The notes below the pieces were generated by a model. The model was not told the origin of the DNA and did not search any database. It worked only from the letters and a program-made list of their open reading frames with translations. A stretch of DNA of 37,352 nt from Flavobacterium sp. HTF (GTDB taxonomy: Bacteria > Bacteroidota > Bacteroidia > Flavobacteriales > Flavobacteriaceae), in NCBI RefSeq assembly GCF_003105115.1, contig NZ_QETH01000044.1, forward strand, positions 1-37,352. Reading direction: 5' to 3'. A program made the position numbers and the translations under genes. Of the stretch, positions 24,876 to 33,500 are shown piece by piece. Each line of letters opens with the position of its first letter. The first letter of the stretch is position 1.

Positions 24876-25289
24876 TTAAATCACCGTTCCTTTTAATGTA
24901 AGGATTTTTGGAGTAGTTTCTGCATTTGTTGTTACTGTTACTGTTTTTGTAAAAGCACCTTTATTGGCTGCATTGTAAGTTGCTGTTACTTTTGCTGATT
25001 TACCAGGTAAAATTGGTTCTTTTGTATAATCTGTAGCTGTACAACCACAAGATCCCTGAACATTTGTAATAACTACAGCTGTTTTTCCAGTATTTTTAAA
25101 TTCGTATACGATTGCTTTTGGAGTTCCCTGTGGAATTTCACCAACATCAATAGTTTCTGCTTTCCAGACAATTGTAGAAGCTGTCGTTTCTGTTTTTACA
25201 GCAGAAGCTAAAGATTCTACCGGAGCAATTGCTGAAAAAGACATTAATCCTAAGGCTAAAGCCAACATCGAAATTTTAATAATTTTCAT
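24876..25289 (-). CDS. DUF1573-domain secreted protein
   Basis: Small exported protein, 137 aa. Signal peptide about 1-22. The rest is one Ig-like DUF1573 domain with the hallmark VQGSCGCTATDY (about 78-89) and PILPGKSAKVTATYN. The family is common in Bacteroidota and its function is not established. Single gene, convergent with NlpC/P60 and divergent from the kinase. On the minus strand TACTTTTG (plus 25330-25337) matches the -7 consensus, about 40 bases before the ATG, but no properly spaced TTG is evident. Confidence 0.88.
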   Translation of the reverse strand: MKIIKISMLALALGLMSFSAIAPVESLASAVKTETTASTIVWKAETIDVGEIPQGTPKAIVYEFKNTGKTAVVITNVQGSCGCTATDYTKEPILPGKSAKVTATYNAANKGAFTKTVTVTTNAETTPKILTLKGTVI

Positions 25290-25452
25290 AGTTTTTTATT
25301 TAAATGGTTACTGGTTAAATTTTACATTTCAAAAGTACCGAAGATGAAATCAATTGGCTGTTAAGCGGTTTCAAATCTTTGTTAACGACTTGTTAAGGAG
25401 TATTTTTAATTTATTTTTTGATTAATATTACACTTTTTAAATCCTGTTTTTC

Positions 25453-26715
25453 TTGAAAATAAATAAACTTAATAGTATTATCCTGCTTGGATTGGTTGCC
25501 ATCATAAGTATACTGGTCGCACAATTGCTCTGGACAAAAGAGGCTTTTAACCTGGAACAAAAAAAGCTGAGCCAGAAGGCACATATTGCTCTGTTGGAGG
25601 TGGCAAAAAAATTATACGAAGGCACAAACCATGAATTGCCGGCGCAAAATCCTGTTCAGAAAATTGCCAACGATTATTATATCGTAAATGTGGACAATGA
25701 TTTTGAGCCTGAAATTTTGGAATTTTACCTGAAAACGGAATTCAAAAAAATGAACATCACCACTGACTTTGAATACGCGATGTACAATTGTCAGAGTGAC
25801 GAAATGATTTATGGAGATTATATCTCGTTATCCAAAAAAGGAAAAGAGAACAAAACAGTATATTTTCCTAAACACAAAAACTTAGTTTATTATTTTGCGG
25901 TCCGTTTTCCAAACGAAACAACTTATTTGTTTAGTTCCATGCGCTTTTGGTTTATCCTTTCTACGGTACTGATTCTTATTTTACTGATTTATGTGTATTC
26001 GATTTTTAAGCTTTTGCAGCAAAAAAAATATTCTGAACTGCAGCGTGATTTCATTAACAATATGACGCATGAATTTAAAACGCCTTTATCATCGATCTTG
26101 ATAGCTTCAAAATATTTAATTGAACAAAATCCGATTAAAGAAGACAAAAAACTGCACACTTACACTGATATTATTATCAATCAGAGTCATAAACTTAACA
26201 GTCATATTGAGAAGATCTTAAGTATTGCCAAATCTGATTATGTACCTTTAGAATTAAAAACAGAGTCGGTTTTGATTGTTCCAATTCTGGAAGAAACGAT
26301 TACGAATATTCAATTGAAATATCCGGAAGCTGTAATCAAAATCGACACTAATTCTCAGGATTACCTGATTGAAGCAGATGTTTTTCATTTTACCAATCTG
26401 GTTTATAATTTATTGGATAATGCCGTTAAATACTGCAACGAAAAACCCGAAATCCAGATTAGGATTTTGAAAGAAAATCAATCCCTGAAACTGGAATTTG
26501 CCGATAACGGAATAGGAATTCCTCCTAAAAAAATCAGTTCCATTTTTGATAAATTTTATCGTGTTCAAAATGAGAAGAGTAACGAAGTAAATGGCTTTGG
26601 CCTTGGTTTGTTTTATGTAAAAGAAATTTGTAACTTACATTATTGGAAAATAAACGCCACAAATAATTTAGAAAAAGGCATTACAATAACGCTGACAATT
26701 CCATACAAAAAATGA
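25453..26715 (+). CDS. Membrane sensor histidine kinase
   Basis: Two-component sensor kinase, 420 aa. Two membrane segments (about 8-27 and 163-184) flank a periplasmic domain of about 135 residues with no family I recognise. The cytoplasmic part has HisKA with phosphoacceptor His206 (NNMTHEFKTPLSS) and HATPase_c with N-box LLDNAVKYC (Asn323), DNGIGIP (351-357) and GFGLGLF (381-387). The start is TTG at 25453-25455: an in-frame TAA lies at 25438-25440 and the next Met is at residue 100, past the first membrane segment. The regulator gene overlaps its end by four bases (ATGA). Signal unknown; overall layout resembles Bacteroidota RprX-type kinases. Confidence 0.93.
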   Translation: MKINKLNSIILLGLVAIISILVAQLLWTKEAFNLEQKKLSQKAHIALLEVAKKLYEGTNHELPAQNPVQKIANDYYIVNVDNDFEPEILEFYLKTEFKKMNITTDFEYAMYNCQSDEMIYGDYISLSKKGKENKTVYFPKHKNLVYYFAVRFPNETTYLFSSMRFWFILSTVLILILLIYVYSIFKLLQQKKYSELQRDFINNMTHEFKTPLSSILIASKYLIEQNPIKEDKKLHTYTDIIINQSHKLNSHIEKILSIAKSDYVPLELKTESVLIVPILEETITNIQLKYPEAVIKIDTNSQDYLIEADVFHFTNLVYNLLDNAVKYCNEKPEIQIRILKENQSLKLEFADNGIGIPPKKISSIFDKFYRVQNEKSNEVNGFGLGLFYVKEICNLHYWKINATNNLEKGITITLTIPYKK

Positions 26716-27395
26716 AAAACTTTAAAATTCTATACGCCGAAGACGATGAAACATTAGCATTCCTGACCAAAGATAATCTGGAGCAGAATAATTATGAAGT
26801 TACACATTGTTCTAATGGAAAAAAGAGTCTGGAAGTTTTTAAAGAGGAGGAATTTGACATTTGCATTTTGGATATTATGATGCCCAAAATGGATGGTTTT
26901 GAACTGGCTGAAGAAATCAGAAAAATTGATATTGACGTTCCAATTATTTTTCTTTCGGCCAAAACCTTAAAAGAAGATCGCATAAAAGGTTTGCGTCTGG
27001 GCGCTGATGATTATTTGGTAAAGCCTTTCAGTATTGAAGAGTTATTACTAAAGATTGAAATTTTCCTGAAGCGTTCCCAGAAAAACAGTTTAGACAAAAA
27101 ATCAATTTACGAAATCGGTAAATATCAGTTTGATACCAAGAACTTTATTCTTTTTAATGAAAATGAGAAAGTGGGCCTTACCCAGCGTGAAGCCGAACTT
27201 CTGAAATTATTTCTGGATAATAAAAACCTTGTATTAAAAAGACAGCAAATCCTGAATTCCCTTTGGGGTGACGATGATTATTTTATGGGACGAAGCCTGG
27301 ATGTTTTTATTTCACGTTTACGTAAAATTTTAGCAAACGAAAAAGGTATTGCCATTGAAAATCTGCACGGAATAGGTTTTCGTTTTATAATGTAA
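26712..27395 (+). CDS. OmpR-family response regulator
   Basis: DNA-binding response regulator, 227 aa, partner of the kinase whose 3' end it overlaps by four bases. Receiver domain (about 4-118) with the acidic pocket AEDD (9-12), phosphoacceptor Asp54 (ILDIMMPKMDG), the LSAK switch (81-84) and Lys104 (VKPF). The C-terminal winged helix (about 130-226) shows LTQREAELLKLF, a RSLDVFISRLRKIL recognition helix and GIGFRFIM wing. Targets are not evident from this window. Confidence 0.95.
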   Translation: MKNFKILYAEDDETLAFLTKDNLEQNNYEVTHCSNGKKSLEVFKEEEFDICILDIMMPKMDGFELAEEIRKIDIDVPIIFLSAKTLKEDRIKGLRLGADDYLVKPFSIEELLLKIEIFLKRSQKNSLDKKSIYEIGKYQFDTKNFILFNENEKVGLTQREAELLKLFLDNKNLVLKRQQILNSLWGDDDYFMGRSLDVFISRLRKILANEKGIAIENLHGIGFRFIM

Positions 27396-27451
27396 TTACG
27401 GTTAAAGATTATTTTAAAAAATTCGTATTTTTAATATTAAATTTTTAAGAT

Positions 27452-28216
27452 ATGAAACTGCATCATTTACGTAATGCTACTCTGGTTATTGAAACAGAAA
27501 AGCATGTCATCTTAATTGATCCTATGCTGGGAAAAAGGAAAACTATTCCTCCTTTTACCCTTTTCCGTTATAAACCGAAAAGAAATCCGCTGACTGCACT
27601 TCCTAAAAACAGCCGGGAAATCCTGAGTAAAGTGACGCATTGTCTTATCACACATTTGCATCCCGATCATATTGATAAAGCCGGCGAGGTTTTTTTAAAA
27701 AGAAAATCAATCCCGGTAATCTGCAGCATAAAAGATGAAAAAAAACTAACCCAAAGAGGTTTGACAGTAACACAAACACTGGATTACTGGCAGCCAGAAG
27801 ATTTTCTGGATGGAAAAATTACCGGAATTCCGGCGCTTCACGGTTACGGTTTTGTTGCCAGGCTAATGGGTAATGTGATGGGATTTTTTATTGAGCTTAA
27901 AGATGAGAAATCTGTTTACATTAGTTCTGATACTATTTTTACAAATGATGTAGAAAAAGTTTTAACCGAACTTAAACCCGACATTTCAACCGTTGCCTGC
28001 GGAACTGCAAGATTAGATTTTGGACAGCCATTATTAATGCGAATGGATGAAATCCTAAGGTTTACAAAACTGGCACCCGGAAAAGTTTTTGCCAATCATT
28101 TAGAAGCTTTAAATCATTGTCCGACAACGAGAGAAGAATTAAAAGAGGCTTTGACCGAACATGATCTTTTATCAAAAACTGTTGTTCTTAATGATGGTGA
28201 ATGTATGGAGTATTAG
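27452..28216 (+). CDS. Metallo-beta-lactamase-fold hydrolase, UlaG-like
   Basis: Cytoplasmic metallohydrolase, 254 aa. The zinc motif THLHPDH (67-73) provides His68, His70, Asp72 and His73; ALHGYG (about 128-133), SSDT (about 159-162) and FANHLEALNH near the C-terminus supply the remaining ligands. The N-terminal form GNATLVIE.E...LIDPML matches the UlaG-like branch of small-molecule hydrolases. The substrate cannot be inferred. It follows the regulator by 56 bases on the same strand and converges with the radical SAM gene with only one base between the two stop codons and no terminator. Confidence 0.85.
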   Translation: MKLHHLRNATLVIETEKHVILIDPMLGKRKTIPPFTLFRYKPKRNPLTALPKNSREILSKVTHCLITHLHPDHIDKAGEVFLKRKSIPVICSIKDEKKLTQRGLTVTQTLDYWQPEDFLDGKITGIPALHGYGFVARLMGNVMGFFIELKDEKSVYISSDTIFTNDVEKVLTELKPDISTVACGTARLDFGQPLLMRMDEILRFTKLAPGKVFANHLEALNHCPTTREELKEALTEHDLLSKTVVLNDGECMEY

Positions 28217-28217
28217 T

Positions 28218-30422
28218 TTATAAAACCAACAAGCCAAACTCACGAAGTGTATTTACCGGTTTTGAATACCAAAACAATTCGAAATCCTCTAATTGAGTTT
28301 CAAAATCAGTTTTTATTTCCTGAAAAGTATAGTTTTTTGGGTTTGCAACTGTAACTTTTTTCAGTATTTCCACAAGCCATTCCCCTTCATTTTTACTGGT
28401 CTGAATCGTGAAACTTTCTTTTTTGTCATGAAAAGTCAGCGACATCATTTCCCAGGTTCTTCCTTTTTTCGATTTTGAAAAAGATTCTGTAAAAGGTTTT
28501 CCTCCTAACCAAACCACTTTTGCATTTGGTTTTGTATTAAAGTCATTTACTTCTTCAAGAGCATTAAAAATAAAATCGGGATCTATTTTGGTTTTGGCTA
28601 TTTTAAAATCAAACCATTCCTGCAATTCATAATCAAAACAGATTCCGTGCATGAAATTAAAAAGCGATTTCTTTAATCCGAAACTGAATTTATCGTGATT
28701 GATTCCTGTAGAATCAATATAATCGATATCATTGTTGGCAAAAGTTCCAATTGTTTCTGATTTTTTTGTAACTCCAAACTTTTCAGGGTATAAACCAACC
28801 GGACTGTGTGCTGTCATGGCAAACTGATGCCAAAATCCTGACTGAAGAATTCCTGCTTCAAATAATTGACGCACCATTTCGAGGCTGTCTACAGTTTCCT
28901 GAACCGTTTGCGTAGGGTATCCATACATTAAATACGCATGAACCATTATTCCTGCTTCGGTAAAATTTCGGGTTACTTTTGCTACCTGCTCTACCGTTAC
29001 ACCTTTATCAATTAATTTTAATAAACGGTCTGACGCCACTTCTAAACCACCGGAAACAGCGATACAGCCAGAGGCTTTTAATAACAGGCATAAATCGGCA
29101 GAAAAGCTTTTTTCAAAACGAATATTGGTCCACCAGGTTACGGCTAATTTTCTGCGTAAAATTTCCAGAGCCAAAGCACGCATCAAAGCCGGCGGTGCAG
29201 CTTCATCAACAAAATGAAAACCATTCTGACCTGTCTGCTGCATTAAATCCTCCATTCGGTCACAAAGCAAATTGGCCGCCACGGGCTCGTAGACTTTTAT
29301 ATAATCTAATGAAATGTCACAGAAAGTACATTTTCCCCAATAACAGCCATGTGCCATCGTCAGTTTGTTCCAACGCCCGTCGCTCCACATTCTGTGCATC
29401 GGATTTACAATTTCGATAACCGAAATATATTTATCCAAAGGCAAATCTGAATAATCCGGTGTTCCAACGTAAGCTTGTTTGTAATCGTGTTTTAAGGAAT
29501 TGTTTTTGTAAACCACTTCTCCATTTTCTAAAAGAAATGTTCGTTTAAACGAATTGGAATCCGGGTTTTCCAAATGAAAAATTAATTCTTCAATTGGCAC
29601 TTCTCCGTCATCCAGTGTAATAAAGTCGAAAAACTCAAAAACACGTTTATCAGAAAGTGAACGCAATTCGGTATTTGGAAAACCTCCACCCATCGAAATT
29701 TTTATTTCAGGATGATTTTGCTTTACCCATTGTGCACATCTGAAAGCGCTGTATAAATTTCCCGGAAAGGGAACAGAAATCAAAAACAGTGTTGGTTTTA
29801 TTTCTTCGATTTTATCCTTTAATAATGAAATTAAAATCGAATCGATATAGGTCAAATCTTGTTGTAAGGCTTCATACAATTCATCAAAAGAATTAGCGCT
29901 TCGGCCTAAACGCTCGGCATATCGGCTAAAGCCAAAATTTTCGTCAATACATTCTACAATAAAATCTGAAATATCTTCAAGATATAAAGTGGCTAAATGT
30001 TTGGCTTTGTCCTGTGTTCCCATTGTTCCGAAAGCCCAGTCGAGTTCTTCTAACTGTGCAAAACGGGAAGCTTCGGGCAGAAAATCTTCCTGACAAATCT
30101 GTAATGCCAAAGTCGGATTTTTTCCCTGCAAAAACTGAATTACCGCATCAATTGTTTTGACATATTCATCCTGCAAAGCAAAAATACGTTTGGAGTTATC
30201 TGAAACTTCATTTCCAACAACGTCAAACTTTGAACCTGAAACCTGAAATAAATCCAGAAGTCCTTTCTTCGAAAACAACTCCAAAATCACATCAATACCC
30301 AAATCTGCCTGAACTGATTCGACATTCTTCGTGTTCAGAAAACCCTTTATATAAGCTGTTGCCGGATACGGAGTATTCAGTTGAGTAAATGGAGGCGTGA
30401 TTACAAAAAGTTTTGTTTTCAA
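28218..30422 (-). CDS. B12-binding-type radical SAM protein, CX4CX2C motif
   Basis: Radical SAM enzyme of 734 aa with the layout of cobalamin-binding-domain members. The N-terminal part begins LFVITPPFTQLNTPYPATAYIKG-like and includes an IKPTLFLISVPFPGN...ISMGGGFPN Rossmann-like region (about 208-250). The radical SAM core follows (about 350-560), with the cluster motif GCYWGKCTFC (Cys360, Cys365, Cys368) and a GGLEVASDRLLKLIDKG segment. No DxHxxG cobalamin-ligand motif was seen. Spacing between the first two Cys is four rather than the usual three. Start is TTG at 30420-30422: a stop lies at 30429-30431 and no ATG is near. The C-terminal 170 residues are unfamiliar. Function unknown. Confidence 0.8.
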   Translation of the reverse strand: MKTKLFVITPPFTQLNTPYPATAYIKGFLNTKNVESVQADLGIDVILELFSKKGLLDLFQVSGSKFDVVGNEVSDNSKRIFALQDEYVKTIDAVIQFLQGKNPTLALQICQEDFLPEASRFAQLEELDWAFGTMGTQDKAKHLATLYLEDISDFIVECIDENFGFSRYAERLGRSANSFDELYEALQQDLTYIDSILISLLKDKIEEIKPTLFLISVPFPGNLYSAFRCAQWVKQNHPEIKISMGGGFPNTELRSLSDKRVFEFFDFITLDDGEVPIEELIFHLENPDSNSFKRTFLLENGEVVYKNNSLKHDYKQAYVGTPDYSDLPLDKYISVIEIVNPMHRMWSDGRWNKLTMAHGCYWGKCTFCDISLDYIKVYEPVAANLLCDRMEDLMQQTGQNGFHFVDEAAPPALMRALALEILRRKLAVTWWTNIRFEKSFSADLCLLLKASGCIAVSGGLEVASDRLLKLIDKGVTVEQVAKVTRNFTEAGIMVHAYLMYGYPTQTVQETVDSLEMVRQLFEAGILQSGFWHQFAMTAHSPVGLYPEKFGVTKKSETIGTFANNDIDYIDSTGINHDKFSFGLKKSLFNFMHGICFDYELQEWFDFKIAKTKIDPDFIFNALEEVNDFNTKPNAKVVWLGGKPFTESFSKSKKGRTWEMMSLTFHDKKESFTIQTSKNEGEWLVEILKKVTVANPKNYTFQEIKTDFETQLEDFELFWYSKPVNTLREFGLLVL

Positions 30423-30439
30423 AAGAAATTATTTTTTTG

Positions 30440-30447
30440 CAAAAATA
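30440..30447 (-). promoter_or_regulatory. Candidate -7 element for the radical SAM gene
   Basis: Minus-strand TATTTTTG fits TAnnTTTG. A TTG (plus CAA at 30470-30472) lies 22 bases further upstream, within the 17-23 range. It predicts a leader of only about a dozen bases before the TTG start. Confidence 0.4.
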
Positions 30448-30576
30448 CGGGATATTTACCTTGCAACAGCAAAAAAAAGGATACAATATAGTTGCAAAAA
30501 AAAAGATTGAACTTAATCAATTTAATTATTTTTTAATCAATATTTAACTACTTTTACGACCATCTAAAAGTGCCTT

Positions 30577-33500
30577 ATGAAACAAAAATTACTCTTTATT
30601 CTTTTTATCATTATTACCCCTTTATTTGCTCAGAAAACAGAATTAAGCAAAGATAATATTACCAAACTTACCCTTGATAAAACTATATTAATAGAGGATA
30701 AACATGGCCATCTAATTCAAAATTTGGAAGAGCAAAAACAATTTTTGAAGATTAGAGAGGAAAGGATGAAAGCAGAAATCCTGGATTTAAAAAAAGTAAT
30801 TTTAAATTCAAAAGATGGAAATTTAACTTCAAAAACTGCAGCTACTCTTCAAGGAGTAGAAATGTGTACTAATGGAGGTTTTGAGCAATATGAAACTATA
30901 AATGGCAACAGTTATCTTAAGAATTTTCTTTGCACAATAGGCGATCCTCCTGGTCCAACACAATGTCAATCGATTAGCAATACTGCCGATTCATACATCA
31001 ATCGCTATAATCCCAATAATATGGACATTATGGCAACTGGTGTTTCTTCCAATCTGATTGACCCATATATGGGAGACATTAAAGCCTTTGATCAATATGC
31101 TCTTAAAATTAATTATGAATATTCCTCTACTTATGGTTCTATTGTTCAGGGCAAAAGGTTTAAAACAAATAATGAAAATTATCTAAAATTTAATTACAAA
31201 GCGGTATTACAAAGTGTATACGACAATAGTCATACGGATAATCAGGCTTTTGTAAAAGCAAGGATTTTAGATAAAAATAAGAAAGTTGTCAGTGAATTTT
31301 GTTTGGTAGGAGATGAAAAAAATTGCATTTTCAGTAAGGTTCCAAGTCAATATTCTGATTTTGTTACTTTATATACTACCAATTGGCAATCAGGAATATT
31401 AGACATATCATCAATTCCAAATAATGAAGAATTTACTGTTGAATTTATGGCTTCAAGATGTGGATTGGGCGGGCATTTTGGATATATGTATGTTGATGAT
31501 GTTTGTATCTTACATTCTGCAGAAAATTTGCAAGGTTCTATAGAACTTGATCCTCTGAATAAAGTTTGTCCAACTTTACCAATTTCAGTTTGCGGTAATT
31601 ATACTATTCCTAATTCCGGAGGGATTTCTGCATCGGTAAAAAAAATCACTTTAAATGTTTACGACAGCAATAATGTGTCTGTTTACAGCACATCAACTAC
31701 TTCAAGCTTAGACACAACAAATAAAAAGTTTTGTTTTACATTAAAAAACAGTGATTTTCCAAATATTACAAATGCTAATTATAATGTAGGCGTACAAATA
31801 GATTATAACATTTCCGGAACTTCGTGCTCAGGAACCACATTTGATTCTGCTACAGATCCTGACGCAAATCCAGGCTGGGATGTTTCTTTTTTGAATTGCT
31901 CTTCAAGTTGTACTATTAATGTAACAACTGCCAAAATATCGCAATGTGATGCAAACCATGACGGAACTGAAATTTTTAATTTATCTACATTAAATTCTTT
32001 AATTGTTCCTTCTACAACAGGTTTAAATTTTAGTTATTTCAAAAATTACAAAGAAGCGGAGTCCAACTTGAATACTATTACCAATTTTGCAAGTTATCCA
32101 AGTTCAAGTACTTCTATTTTTGTTAGAGTGAGCAGGGATGCAACTTGCTACAAAATAATTTCTGCCGATTTAGAGGTTAGAAATCCCACAGCAAATATTA
32201 CAGGTATTCTAAATGTCTGCTCTGGAAGCACAATATTAACTTCTTCTCCAGGAGCTTCATATTTATGGAGTACAGGAGGAACTACACAAAGTATTAAAGT
32301 AACTTCGTTAGGAAATTATTCTGTTACTGTCACAGATTCTTTTGGGTGTACCAGCAATGCAAGTGTCACTATCGAACCCAGCCAAACTGCTGTCTCTCCT
32401 GTTTTACAGATTACACAACCCTCATGTTTTTCCACTACAGGAACAATAAAAGTAACTTCGCCGGCATCACAATATAGTTTTGATGATGGCGTAACGTGGG
32501 AGGCAAGCAACACGAAGAATAATTTATATCCTGGAACCTATTTAGTAAAAATAAAGACCGTAAATGGATGTACTTCTTATTCTGAAAGTGTAACTATTAC
32601 GGCAGCTTCTACTTTGTATCCAAATTACACTTATACCAATCCTTTATTTTGCGGGGATACCGGCAGTATTATCATTCTAACTCCAGCCGCATACTATAGC
32701 TTTGATGACGGTTTGACCTGGGGAAGTAGTGCTACTGCTAACAATCTTTTACCTGCCAATTATAAAATTCGTACCAAAGATTTACAAGGTTGTATTTCGT
32801 CGGCAAACAATGTACTCATCAGCAGTACTACGCTTGAAACTCCAATTTATACAATCGATTTACCCGCTTGTACTGTAAAAGGAAGTATTACGATCAATAC
32901 TCTCTCAGATTTTTACACTTTTGATGGAGGGAACACATGGGTTACAAATAACAAAATGAGTAATTTAGATGCGGGAAGCTATTCTTTAGGAATTAAGAAC
33001 GCTTTAGGCTGTACTTCCAATTATAGCTATGCTTATTTAAGTGATTTTAAAGATTTTTATCCTACATTTACAACTGAACAGCCCGTTTGTGGCACAGATG
33101 GCAGTATTACTATTACTACATTAGCAGATTCCTATAGTTTTGATAATGGTGTAACCTGGACTGGTAATAATGTTAAAACCTTACCTTTTGGAAATTATCA
33201 AATAAAAATAAAAAACAGTGCTGGATGTATCAGTGCTGGTAATTACGTTTCTTTATATCAGCCTTACTTAAGTACGCCAATCACTACCACGGAACAGCCA
33301 ACTTGTGGTGCAAATGGCAAAATCACTATCAATTCATTATCTGATTTTTATAGTTTTGACAATGGTGCAACCTGGACAACTCTAAACTCTAAGTCATTAC
33401 CTCCCGGCATTTATACCGTACTTGTAAAAAATAAACTTGGCTGTACTTCTTATCCAAACTCTCTTTACTTAAATAATCCATATATTGATACACCCGATTA

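Noticed and set aside
28979..29419. 146-codon plus-strand frame
   Set aside because: Opposite the radical SAM core region; low-complexity, no start signal or domain.
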